From Dryas octopetala (lineage: Eukaryota; Streptophyta; Magnoliopsida; Rosales; Rosaceae): a DNA stretch of 64,000 bases. The first letter of the stretch is position 1, and every line of letters starts with the position of its first letter. Shown in pieces: positions 51,089 through 64,000 of this stretch. A program made the position numbers and the translations under genes. The stretch covers positions 1,860,001 to 1,924,000 of the forward strand of contig OY992832.1 in assembly GCA_963921425.1 (NCBI GenBank), read 5' to 3'. The notes below the pieces were generated by a model. It saw only the letters and a list, made by a program, of their open reading frames with translations. It made no database searches and was not told the DNA's origin.

Positions 51089-52516
51089 ATTTCTATGTAG
51101 AATGGTGAAAATTTGTACATCTATCTGTGCTTTGCTTTGCTTTCTTTTTTCCAAAGTGTAAAAAGCCAGAGTAGTTGTGAAGGTTTGCTGAGGTGAACTA
51201 TACTACAGTACCCGCTGGGCCTTTCACATTGAGATTTCTGGAGAAATGAAATTTACCATAATGATATATATTTATGAAAACAAGAGCTTTATAAGATTCA
51301 TTGGGATTTTGTTCCGACTTTTTCAGGTTGATTTTATACTTATATACGAGATTATATGGTGTTAATGTTATACTTATCTCTCAAACACCAAAAACAATGC
51401 GATTTTGAATATAAACACGAAATCAGTAAAAACAAATAATGCGCAGAATATGTGACATTGAAGCAATCTGTAATTTGCATATGGCATGTTCTAAAATGTA
51501 ACGCTGATCAAGATGGTTACTCTGGAAACAGAGATGTTTGACTTACCACTTACCAAATATCCAAATGACCCAGTTTAGTCTAATTCTTTATTATTACCTG
51601 CAGAGTACTCTATAAGAAAAAGGAAACACAACCCTATCCACATTCCACACAATCACTTCCATCAAGTTCTTTGGCTTTTGGTGAAAAGCAGAAACTTTTA
51701 GCAAATTCATGAGGCTGTCTTTTAGTGTAAGAAGTTGTTGTTGATGTATCTTTTTCAACAATATAAAAAGAGCGACCTCTAATAAACAGCAAAACATGGT
51801 CACATGGGTATGTGCTGTTGCAAAGGCTACTTTATGGTATGTGGCAACTAATTGCTCTGCATAGCAATACAACTATGAACTATTCATACCATATTCATTA
51901 ACCACAGTTCTAAATACTCTGTAAAAGGTGTAATTAAATGGTGTGATGTAAGTAGCATTACTCGGAAAGAAGTGTTCTATAACAATGAAAAAAACTTTTG
52001 TGAGCCCAGTGAATGAACTTATGTTAAAATGAAGCCGGTCGAAATAACATTATTCTTTAATGTGTTAAAATGATTTATGTGTCTGATTTTTTTAGTTGAA
52101 CTAACTTTAAAAGTTTAAATGTCATTTAATTTTGGTTTTTTTTGAAAAAAATTTATTGATAAGGTCATCACATCTGCGCTGATCAAAAGTGTGTACTACT
52201 ACTGTATTAGAATCTTAGATATCTAGATCTAAAATTCCTCACTTAAAAGTGACCTAAGTTTGAATCACAAACAGTAATGTGACTAATGTCCTACTGAAAA
52301 CAAAATGTTACACTCATAGAGTCATAGAATACTTTTATATAATTATTTTACCATGACATGGCTTGTCAAAGAAAAAACTTTGTAAAAGAAGAAAGGTTTT
52401 AATATTTAAATACTGATTTTATTAAAATGAAAAAAAATTTAAACCAATGTCGGTCGCAGTTTATTTTTAATTAAATAGGTAAACTAAAAATAAAGACGTT
52501 GGTAGTCTTTGTCTAC
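51089..52516. other. 3' flank of the expansin gene and intergenic DNA
   Basis: No gene seen. AT-rich, with no boundary-defined element. Confidence 0.5.
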
Positions 52517-52699
52517 GAGAAATTATTATGTGTATTCGATACACTGTCACGTGGTGTAACTAATCTAACGTGTCATAATATGGATGAATGTTATTAATAT
52601 TATACTCTATTAATATAAATATATCGTTAAATAATATCCATACATGTTAAATTAGTTACACCACATAATAGTATATTAGATACACATAATAATTTTTCC
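52517..52699. mobile_element. Fold-back MITE with about 65-bp arms
   Basis: The left arm has aaattattatgtgtat and gtggtgtaactaat. The right arm, reverse-complemented, has aaattattatgtgtat and gtggtgtaactaattt in the same order. The whole element could fold into one hairpin. 183 bp, no coding capacity, target duplication not clear. Confidence 0.85.
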
Positions 52700-53616
52700 T
52701 TGAAGCGTGGCGTGACAGAGGAGCAAAATTGGTATAATTTGGTAAGAAATCACTAGAGTACTACGTTAATTTGGCAACTTAGCAATTTAAATTTTAAAAT
52801 AATGACTAAATGAGAGCCACGGAGACCATTAACATTACATGGGGCCCACTTTTCCACAAAATATAAAAATAAAAACTTTTAATACACATGCTGATGCGGC
52901 GTAATAACTTAATAAGAGGTCGCGCTGAATCCGAATCATAAAGTCAACAAAATCCCCCCAAAAAAAAGTAAAAAGTAAAAAGTGAAAAACATTTCATTTT
53001 CATTTTGAATTTTGCGATTCGCATTTGATTGCAGAACAATCAACGAAGACGAAGAAGAACATGCTGATGCTGGAGGCCGGGCTCTGATGCTCGCCATAAA
53101 TGCCGCAGTTCATTTATAATCCACAGGCGTTTCATTGATCGTCGTCATTCATAGATTTTGAGCTTTCCGTATTCACATTTTTGGACGGTAACTCTCTTCT
53201 CTCTTTCTGCTTTTCTGCTTTTTCTTTCTCTCTGTGATTTGATGGTTCTCAGGAAGTAGCAGATCTAGGGTTTCGGAATCGTAAATGCGGTGCGAATCGT
53301 GGTTATGTTTTTAGGTTGCATTAGCTGTAATTCTTATGTGTTCGGTTTTGTGTGTTCGCCATTGTTACAGTTGAGCTGCTGCTTTGCGCCTAATTATACA
53401 TCAAATTTTGGAGTGATATGTCATAATGAGGTATGAATTTCGTGCTTAATTTGGTACATACGTCACAGCTTTGTATGTAGTCGTATATCATATATGGTAT
53501 ATTTTTATTTATGTTATTGGAAATGGTTGGACATTGTTTAAATCATTGTGTTTGGGATTACTAGATCCATATAAAGCTTGGACTGCGAATAGAGCAAGAC
53601 TGCAAAGAGTTTGAAA
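52700..53616 (+). promoter_or_regulatory. Promoter and leader of the UDP-xylose transporter gene
   Basis: No separate gene. A likely leader intron runs from the donor g|gtaactctc near 53187 to an acceptor ttactag near 53565, followed by a short second leader exon with the ATG at 53617. This is inferred from splice consensus only. Confidence 0.45.
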
Positions 53617-56435
53617 ATGGGAGAGAGCCAGAAGTTCCAGCTGGGGACCATTGGGGCTTTGAGTTTGTCAGTGGTGTCGTCGGTGTCGATTGTAATTTGC
53701 AACAAGGCGCTTATTAGCACACTTGGTTTCACTTTTGGTGAGTAAGGGATCTGTTCAATATGAAATACGTTATCAGATGTTGGTTTCATAATCTTTCAGT
53801 TGTTGCCGTATATATTGGTGCTCTGCTTTGTTTTAGTAGTTGGAATTCTTTCAATGCACGTTGTAGGCTAAATAATAAATATAGGTAGAGTTTTCTTTCT
53901 TAAATCCATTATAATTTTGGTAAATAAATTACTCAAGTTATTTTTGGCTGGTGCATATACCTTGATGGGAAACTGAAGGAATGGTTGGTGATGAATGTGG
54001 AAATATGTTGATGTTATTTGACTAATGAAAGAATAGAGCATAGACAAGTACAGCCATGTTGGTGGAAAACAGGTCCAATTTATGGACATTACAAGGTTGG
54101 TGATTATATGAATACATAGTCTAACAAACTGTGCAGGCTTGCTTGCTGTGACCATGTCTTGGGAGTTAAAATTTTACAACATTTAAAATTATTAAATCTC
54201 ATTCTTGTTAAGTTATATGACACTAAATGTCTAGCATGCATGTCAGAAATTATTTTTCCCTTTATGAAATTTTTTAATGATATAATCACAAGGGAGAAGT
54301 ACCCAAGATTTTTCACACAAGATGTGAGTCTCATGTGTGTTCTCTGATGTGCTTCAATTAAAAATGCCATAATGTATTATGAAGAATGATACTTGTGTGA
54401 TGTGTCTCAATCAGATAATGTATGTTTGCTTGTTTTCACTTTTCTTTGAATCAATTAAGTGCCCCCCATATTGAGGCAATGCTATCACTGGCAAGACATT
54501 GTGGTTAAAATGTTTTTGTAGCAGTGAAACCCCCCTTAAGTTAGCAACAATTTGCAGTTTAAAGAATGGTGAAATCATCTGCTTTTATTAATTTTATCTT
54601 GAATGGTTTGAATGCTTTAGTTATTTTTCTCATACTATATAGATTCTGTAAAGTAACATCATTGTTATATATGTTGCCTGGCTATTGCTTGTTAATGTTA
54701 ATTAATATGCTAATTCACAATATGCGATGCACAGCCACAACTTTGACAAGTTGGCATCTTCTGGTCACATTTTGTTCTCTTCACGTAGCATTATGGATGA
54801 AATTTTTTGAGCACAAGCCTTTTGATGCTAGTTCTGTAATGGGATTTGGAATTCTAAATGGAATCTCTATCGGACTTCTGAATCTTAGCTTGGGTTTCAA
54901 TTCTGTTGGTTTCTATCAGGTAAATTTCTTTTCATTTTTTCCTGCCTCACTCAACTTATGCCCCTTTCCCCCTCCCCAAACATGCACAATGACTAGAAGA
55001 TACACAAATCCATCAAGCTACTGTTTAAGCAGTTTTGAATTTTTATATGAATGATCAGTTTCTGAAGAAATATTTCTCTAAAATTTCTATTTAGATGACA
55101 AAATTGGCAATCATCCCTTGTACTGTTCTTTTGGAGACCCTTTTCTTTAGGAAGAAATTCAGGTGAGTTTTTATTATACTTCAATCTGTAGTGCGATAAT
55201 TTTTTCAATCTGCACTAATCTCTTTACCACTATGACAGTCGAAGTATCCAGTTTTCACTCACCATCCTTCTTTTGGGAGTTGGGGTTGCTACAGTGACTG
55301 ATCTTCAGCTCAATGCCCTGGGCTCCTTTTTGTCCCTGTTGGCAGTTCTTACCACCTGTGTTGCTCAGATTGTATCCTAAGCTGAACTTTGCTATTTCAT
55401 TGGATGCATTTTGACTTGTTTTCATGTTTAAGCAAAGCATGTCGGATAGAAAAAAAAAAAAAAAGCAAGCAAAATAGGCAAAAAAGACATCTGCATAATT
55501 TACTGGTTGTTGTATGGCATTAAGAATCTGCATTTATTGTTTTAGACCTTAACCGCTATTTAGATGACCAATGCCATCCAGAAGAAGTTCAAAGTTTCTT
55601 CAACCCAACTTCTGTATCAGTCTTGCCCCTATCAGGCAATAACCTTGTTCGTCATTGGTCCATTTCTAGATGGACTTTTGACCAATCTAAATGTTTTTGC
55701 TTTCAAATATACCCCTCAAGTGCTGGTGAGAATTCAATAACTACATAGTGCTGGCTCCCCCCCCCCCCCCCCCCTGAACCTTTCTTTCTTTAATATCTTT
55801 TATTTCTGATAGTAACCATAATATTATCTATGTTGCAGTTCTTCATTGTCCTATCCTGCCTGATATCTGTCTCGGTAAACTTCAGTACATTTTTGGTTAT
55901 TGGAAAAACGTCTGCGGTAACCTATCAGGTCCTAGGACATCTGAAAACATGCCTCGTTTTGGCATTTGGCTACACTCTACTTCATGACCCATTTAGCTGG
56001 CGCAACATTTTAGGGATATTGATTGCTGTACTTGGGATGGTACTCTATTCTTATTATTGCACTCTTGAGACCCAACGGAAGGCTAGTGAAGTATCTTCAC
56101 AGTTGCCCCAGGTAGTTCCAACTTTTCACATCTCATTCACGGGTTTATGTATATAATTCCCATACTGTTTTCTGACTTATTAATTGGCACGAAATTAATA
56201 TAATAGCTCTCTCTCTCTCTCTCTCTCTCTTCTCTTCTTTATCCCTTTAATCTTGTAGTATTTTTGGATATATCACGCGGAAATACTTTGCTAATACTAT
56301 TTATCCGCCAAATGGTTGCAGACAAAAGAAAGTGAAGCTGATCCCCTATTAGGTATGGAAAATGGAAGTGGGATGCTGGGGGAGGATGGTCAAAAAACAG
56401 GAGTATGGAATTCGAACAAGGACCTGCATGCTTAA
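53617..56435 (+). CDS. UXT-like: Golgi UDP-xylose transporter (nucleotide-sugar transporter, TPT/DMT family)
   Basis: Exons 53617-53737, 54735-54919, 55095-55162, 55239-55371, 55564-55725, 55839-56111 and 56322-56435 encode 351 aa, about the length of Arabidopsis UXT1-3. About ten hydrophobic helices are spread over residues 10-310. Conserved stretches include SIVICNKALIS in helix 1, GFYQMTKLAIIP near the middle and AVTYQVLGHLKT in the second half, features of the NST-KT group. The C-terminal tail is hydrophilic and cytosolic by homology. UXT proteins exchange UMP for UDP-xylose made in the cytosol, feeding xylan and xyloglucan synthesis. Substrate is inferred from family likeness. Intron 5 contains an 18-bp poly(C) run and intron 6 a CT run. 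Confidence 0.9.
55757..55774. repeat. Poly(C) tract in UXT intron 5
   Basis: Eighteen consecutive C residues about 65 bp before the exon 6 acceptor. Length may be unreliable in assembly. Confidence 0.9.
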
Positions 56436-57142
56436 AGCCTCTGCATTCTCTTTTAGGTCCTATGTGCTAGATCAAATTTAGTGGGAAAAAACAGTTCCAG
56501 CGATGAAGATGTTGCTGGCAAGGGTTTTCTATCTTTGGCATCGTTGTAAGGGTTTATAATTTCTATCGTAGAAGTAACCTTCAAAGGGTCAAAGAAATGC
56601 CTTTTTTACATTACAGTTTTGGTATATTGATTTTGTATGAGTCAGGCTTGGAAAAATGGGATTAATACCAGAATTTGGTACTGTTGTACCCAAATACTAA
56701 AAAGTTTTCATAATTGTTGTTTCTGGTTAGTTTCTACCAATTAGTTTCATTGTTGAAGATAGTGAAGGGGCCTTGATGTTCAAATTTTATGTCTTTCTAC
56801 CCTCTGGCGTTCTTGGCGTTCTTTGTTTGCAATGAAGGCTTTCGATTGTAATGATGGATTAAATTCATCAAATCGAAATCGTTTAACATCATATAAATAT
56901 ACAATTAACTATTAAAATTGAAAACCTATTTTGAGTTTAGACACATGGCATTGTATGAGTAGATTTAAGCAAACCATGTCAAAATGATGACATGTAGCTA
57001 GATCAAAATGATAACATGTCACTTAATCACTAATTCTTCAAAATGATAACATGTGGCAAATTCAGTCACTGAAAACACAATTTTGCTAGAAAAGTGAGAC
57101 ACAGAATTTCCGTCTGGTGCGTTCTGAATTCCACCCTTGTAG
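56436..57142. other. 3' UTR of UXT gene and intergenic spacer
   Basis: No gene seen. Repeated short blocks of the form aaaatgatgacatgta / aaaatgataacatgt occur three times between 56980 and 57055. Confidence 0.5.
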
Positions 57143-58846
57143 ATGGGGCTGGGAACTCTGAGCAGGAAAGCCCTAGTGGGTCTAAGCAGAATTGGCAGGG
57201 GAGGAGGCTTAGGGTTAGGGCATGTGACTGTGACAGTCCGTGGATTACAGACCTTCACTCTGCTCACCTGCCCTACGACTATGGGGCACTGGAGCCCTCC
57301 GTTAGCGGAGAGATCATGGAGCTCCATCACAAAAAGCACCACCAGACCTACGTCACCAACTTCAACAAGGCCCTCGAGCAGCTCAACCAGGCCACCGCCA
57401 AAGGCGACTCCTCCACCATCGTCAAATTGCAGACCGCTATCAAATTCAACGGCGGAGGTTCGCTCTTAATTCACTCAATCTTGTATTTGATTTTGGTTTA
57501 TTTTAATTAATTAATTCAATATCTATTTATTTATTTATGTTTTTGATGTTGAAGGTCATATAAACCACTCTATTTTCTGGAAAAATCTAACCCCTGTTCG
57601 AGTAAGTTTCTCTTTTACTCACAATATTTAGATTGAATCATGGTTTGGGATTTTTCTGTTCAGTGAATGATGAATTGTAATGGGCAGGAAGGAGGTGGGG
57701 AGCCTCCAAAGGGTTTGTTAGAATCGGCAATTGAAAATCAGTTTGGTTCCTTAGAAAAGCTGATTCAGAAAGTGAACGCAGAAGGTGCTGCTTTGCAGGG
57801 TCTGGTTGGGTGGTAGGTCTTTTGCCACTTCTTTGCATTACTGTTTGTTCCATTAAAAAATGAATGGACCCAAGTGTTAAGATTTTGTGTATTTTTCAAT
57901 TTTTGATAGTGGCTTGCTCTTGACAAAGATGACAAGAAGCTTTCTATTGAAACCACAGCCAATCAGGTATTGTGTACTTCACTTGAGCTTTGCTATCAAG
58001 TAGATGGTATATTCAGTCCCAAAAAAAAGAAAACGAAATACATCGGTATAGACCATTTATCTTTATGGATATGGAGATATGATGGGCTGCTTTTAAGTTT
58101 CATATCTTTTGATTTTTACATACTCCTTGGTTCTTGTTGGTAATTCAAATTGTTCTTTTAATGTGTCATCGGGGTGAAAAGCTCTATAATACGCTCAGGT
58201 GCACAGGCACATGGGTTCATTGAAATTTCTCCTCTTGATGTTAAATTTATATTCCAAATTTATGGCTATGCTGCATATTGTGTTGGCTAACATGAACTTA
58301 ATGTAGGATCCGCTTGTGATTAAAGGATCAGGTTTGGTTCCTCTGCTGGGGATAGATGTATGAGAGCATGCTTACTACTTACAGGTAAATTTGCTGTATT
58401 TGCTATTTCTTTATACCCGTGATAGTTTGAACAATGGCCAAGTACTTGATTTAATGATATCTTTTTGGGCTTTCAGCTTTGTTCCGATATTTGAGATACC
58501 AAAGGTGTGTTAGTAGTTTGGTAGAATATATATATGGTGTGGAAGGACACCTGGGTTTCATTTTTACTTTGATTTGATGTATCTAGCAGAGTTTTTGATA
58601 CACCCCTATAAGATTTTATCAGATTTATTATTCTAAGCTATTTTGACCTTAAATTGTCTTGCTTGGTTGTCTTGCTTGGTTCTTCATTATGAGCTACACC
58701 CGTAGCATCTCAAATTATTGACATTTGTGCAGTACAAAAACGTGAGGCCAGACTATATGAAGAACATATGGAAGGTTATAAACTGGAAATATGCAAGTGA
58801 AGTGTGGAAATATGCAAGTGAAGTGTACGAGAACGAATGCCCTTGA
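57143..58846 (+). pseudogene. MSD1-like (pseudo): Mitochondrial Mn-superoxide dismutase pseudogene, introns kept
   Basis: Exon-like blocks at 57143-57457, 57555-57601, 57688-57812, 57910-57966, 58307-58384 and 58733-58846 match plant MnSOD from the transit peptide to the terminal ENECP. There are four lesions. (1) One base is lost after the transit peptide, near 57266, so the ATG frame does not reach [10 protein letters not shown]. (2) One base is lost near 57800, before the Gly-Trp segment ending the third block, making it 125 nt. (3) The Trp codon of the manganese-site DxWEH motif is TGA, at 58360-58362. (4) A 21-bp segment is repeated in tandem in the last block, adding seven residues. Splice sites look usable and introns are present, so it arose by DNA duplication, not retroposition. 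An active MnSOD must be elsewhere in the genome. Sequencing error could explain one lesion but hardly all four. Confidence 0.9.
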
Positions 58847-59907
58847 GGTAAAAGCATGGTCCTGGTGAGTTGTAGGTAGGGTCTGTCCACTTTGTGCAGG
58901 AATAATAAGCATCTGTTTTATGATGGGAGTCCAAAACTTGTAATGAGACTTCCTGTCTTTTTGGTGATGCTTAGTGTATCAGCTTTTGTGAACTTGTTTT
59001 TTGAGGATCTGTTTTCCTTCTCTGTAATAAACCCTGTATTCCAAATGAGGTATACTTCAGTGGATGAAGATGAAGCATGTAGCTCCATTTTGAGCGGATC
59101 AAGCTTGGTCTGTAATTTTATCGAGTTTAGCATTATGTTTGAGTTTGGCTTGTGTCGTTTATTAGTGGAACTTGAATGAGCCAAAAAGTCAAAAACGAAA
59201 CGTTTTGGTAGTGCAAATTCCAGTTGTATTGAGCATATTTACAACATTACCTGGAGGTAAAGAGATAAATACGGACGGTGAGAATAAGTTAATTTGTTAG
59301 CAAAATTTTACTTTTCCTAAATTTGCAATTTGTTTTGCATTAATTTGAATTTCTTGAAATAATTTGTAAAAGAAAATAACGATACATAACGAATTATTTT
59401 AAGTTTTGTAAAGATTAGTTAACTTTTTTTTTTTGAGGGAGTTACCTAAAATATCTTAAAGCGACATTGGTAACCTTAAAAATTTCTATTTATCCTTATA
59501 ATGTCTCCAAAATATTTATCAGGAAGTAAATTTCTAATATTTTTCATCTTTTTGGAAAATTATATATTGTTTAAAGTTTAGAAATTGGGTCACAAAAAAA
59601 AAAATTTGAATTTTTTGCTTGTGTATTTAGCTATTGATAGGTAAGTTCAAATGAAAGAAATTATGTCTCCAACATGATTTGATTGAATTTCCTGACCAAC
59701 TTTCGAATGCACAAGATAATAGTAATATATATTTATTTCTTTTATTTGTTACATAAAAAATTTTGAAATTGAAAAAAGAAAATTCTATTGATGAAAAATA
59801 TAAAAGTTATTCTTAACCTTATCAAAATTAAAAAAGAAAACGAAAAAAGGAAATTAGAACAAACGGATTTTGGCGGACCCGGCCCGGATGGATCATAAGA
59901 CCCAGCA
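58847..59907. other. Intergenic region
   Basis: No gene seen. Very AT-rich between 59280 and 59860. Confidence 0.5.
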
Positions 59908-59950
59908 AAACCCTAGTGGAAAGGCGCATATATATCGTCCCTGTATATAA
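59908..59950 (+). promoter_or_regulatory. RPS26 promoter: telobox and TATA-like box
   Basis: aaaccctag at 59908-59916 is a telobox, the element often found in plant ribosomal protein promoters, and tatataa at 59944-59950 is a TATA-like box about 90 bp before the ATG. Confidence 0.6.
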
Positions 59951-60008
59951 GAAGCCCTAAAAGGCCGCCGAAGCGTTGCCAGCAGAAGCTCAGATCGAGA
60001 CGGCTTAG

Positions 60009-61936
<1,928 letters not shown>

Positions 61937-62249
61937 AAAGACACTGCATCTGCTGCTCTATTGCTTTGAGGATGTGCATTGAGGCTATTACTTTTGGCTT
62001 CTGCCTTGCAACATTTTCAATTTATTTTTGAATGTATCTTCGACTCTGATTATGACTTGTGTGTAATAGTTGCATGTTATTTTAGTCTTATATGCCAGTG
62101 TCATGTTTTGCCAAGGTAATTGGAAAAGTTAGCAGGTGATTCAAAACTCCGATTTTCTCTTAGTATGCAGTATGAAGTGGAATTTTTATCTGTTTTCATC
62201 AAATTTTGTTTGGATAGTCTTGACTTGTTTCCATATACTCCTTATACTC
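61937..62249. other. 3' flank of RPS26
   Basis: Probable 3' UTR and intergenic DNA, nothing else seen. Confidence 0.5.
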
Positions 62250-62353
62250 TCTTTGCACTTTTGAAAACATAATTTATCAAACACTCAACTGTTTTATTTT
62301 ACAGCTGATTTTACTTCACAGCTGTTTTTTCTCACAACAATACCAAATTGGTC
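62250..62353. mobile_element. Truncated third copy of the Tourist-like MITE family
   Basis: cacttttgaaaacataattt, caaacactcaactg, tttacttcacagctg, ttttttctcacaacaatacc and aaattggtcc match the right end of the 1661-2350 element in order. Only about 100 bp of the right end is present. Confidence 0.75.
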
Positions 62354-64000
62354 CTTAATTGAAGGGGGTTTTTTTTTTTTAACCTCACCAAGCTATCCCT
62401 TTAACCATGGTTTAAATTTGACCTTCTCATTTGATTAATTGAATTGGAAAGAGCAATGCTTGGGTCCTCAAACATAAGGACCAACCTTGCTAATCAAATG
62501 AGCTTATAATGAGATTTATCATCCTAAATTATTTATTTATTTATTTTTTTAATGGTAGAGTTTAGTTAATTGGCCTGAGGACAAGGTTGATTTTCAAACA
62601 TAAGGATCTAAACATTATTAAATTTCCGAAATTTGTACATTGGTGTTTCCAAGGTTTATGAGTCTAGATTTTAGAAGCATGCATGGAATGCTACTGAGTT
62701 ATAAATATGAAATATAAAGCAGTTTAATGGTCATTTACAAGGATTATTCAATTTGCCCAAAGAATTTTTCTTTGGTTAATCAATCTAATATGAACGGTAC
62801 AAATTTTAAAATTAAGCTGCCTTTTTCATTTCTGTTTCAGGTGCTGTTGTTATTTGTTGAACCACGGAAATAACATGTGGATGCATTTTGTTTTATGTTT
62901 GAAACTTGTCTTGATGAAGATGCTTGCAGTTTCTGATAGGCACTGTTGAAATCTATTGTTTTTCTTGGTCTTTGAAAATGTCTGTTAAAGCAGGCAAGCC
63001 AAATACGTTACTTTGGAATTTAGTAAATAGAAGACACTGGGTTTTGCATTTTAAGGAGATAAGGACTAAGGAGGGATGGACAAGTCCGCATAGAAACAAT
63101 TGAATGGGTATGCAGTTGATGCAGAGTTAGATGCCTTGGTGTTGCAGGCATTTGATGCCAGGTCTTCTTGCCAAACGTACATGTGTTGCCTTTCTAATTT
63201 GCTAATGTTGCTGCTTTTGCTGATAAGTATGATCATCAACTTTTAAAAGGTCAAAAGCATGATACCCCACCCACTGAATATTCAATGAAACCATGTGCAC
63301 TGCATCCAAATCCATAGAGAATGTAATAATGCTTAGTGGGATAAAGATAATCAGCAGGCTAGGAAGAGTGGTCTACCTGGAATTTATCTCCTTCTTATGT
63401 AAAAGGGGTAATTTCTTGTATTTAGTAGAATTTTATTTGTTTATATTTGGATAAATTCTAAACGTCTTTTATCTCTAACAATTAATATATTTATCATATG
63501 TTTTTAACCTAAGATGTTATTATATTGTCAACTCGAGTATTAATGAAAAGAAGATATCAAATTAGCATTGTATATGATGGTTACATTTGCTTTTATTCTC
63601 ATAATATATATATGTGTAACTCATTTTTATATGATAAGATTCATTTGTATGTTATGAAATAGAGGTGATATGTCCTTATCATATACAAATTTTTTTTCTC
63701 ATTTGTAATTATGTAGGTGATCATGAATTGTTAATATATATATTAGTCCTATAAGTGGTTGATCTCGTGGTCGCATGTATGAGTGATTATCACAAGCAAA
63801 GTTAGATCAAACGGTTGACAATCACATACGCATCCACAAATATCAAGAGGAAAAAATAGGTTTAGGAAAAGACAAAATGTACAAGTCAAATATAGGAATA
63901 GGCAACAAAAAGAGAAAAGTCATATATAGGAATAATTCTCTAAGGATATACGGTTAAAGGAGGAAGTAAACGACGTCGTAGAAGGAGAGGATGGAAGGTT
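62354..64000. other. Intergenic region to the end of the window
   Basis: No gene seen. The last 40 bases contain aaacgacgtcgt, a palindromic motif common just upstream of plant genes, so a neighbouring (+) gene may begin beyond the window. Confidence 0.45.

Noticed and set aside
57143-57469. 108-codon open frame from the MnSOD ATG as a real short protein
   Set aside because: Only the transit peptide is SOD-like. After the frameshift the translation is a Thr/Pro/Ser-rich artefact.

Overview
This is a plant nuclear genome window: AT-rich DNA, GT/AG introns in compact eukaryotic gene models, many small transposons and (CT)n, (TG)n and (AT)n microsatellites. The protein set (a CYP79D-type P450, a VAL/HSI2 B3 repressor, an alpha-expansin, a UDP-xylose transporter) points to a eudicot. 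CYP79D plus the general look of the proteins suggests Rosaceae, probably Prunus; that is inference, not proof.

Layout. 1-3.5 kb: intergenic DNA with a Tourist-like MITE and the leader of the first gene. 3.6-9.2 kb (+): a 12-exon VAL/HSI2-type repressor (PHD-like, B3, CW and EAR modules). 9.6-11.3 kb (-): a two-exon CYP79D-type P450, convergent with it. 11.4-18.7 kb: a transposon-rich gap holding a TRIM retrotransposon with two LTRs, a hAT MITE with a perfect 8-bp target duplication, a Tourist-like copy and a 97-bp minisatellite. 18.8-21.0 kb (+): a His-rich FYVE-like zinc protein with a mini-CACTA element in its intron. 21.0-22.8 kb: a probable non-autonomous Mutator-like element with a GC-rich 148-bp tandem duplication. 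23.6-25.5 kb (-): a CYP85-clan (CYP716/728-like) P450. 26.8-29.1 kb (+): a group I bZIP factor. 30.5-30.8 kb (-): a type 1 lipid-transfer protein. 32.3-35.8 kb (-): a TRF-like protein with a C-terminal telobox Myb domain and large internal repeats. 37.5-46.0 kb (+): a 19-exon nardilysin-type M16 protease. 49.9-51.1 kb (+): an alpha-expansin. 53.6-56.4 kb (+): a UDP-xylose transporter. 57.1-58.8 kb (+): a broken Mn-superoxide dismutase gene. 60.0-61.9 kb (+): ribosomal protein eS26 (RPS26). The rest to 64 kb is intergenic.

The genes do not form one pathway; this is ordinary plant chromosome. The gene order looks ancestral: bZIP, TRFL, nardilysin and UXT match one Arabidopsis neighbourhood (around At1g06850-At1g06910 from memory), while bZIP, expansin and RPS26 match another (around At2g40590-At2g40620). 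The window therefore looks like the unfractionated version of a block that Arabidopsis duplicated and thinned.

Exon boundaries were assigned by hand from splice sites, reading phase and family conservation. All eleven intact models close in frame. I found no CRISPR, rRNA gene, intact tRNA gene or clearly novel multi-gene system. The more interesting items are the SOD pseudogene, the repeat-expanded TRF-like protein with teloboxes upstream, the odd-cysteine LTP, and several well-delimited small transposons.
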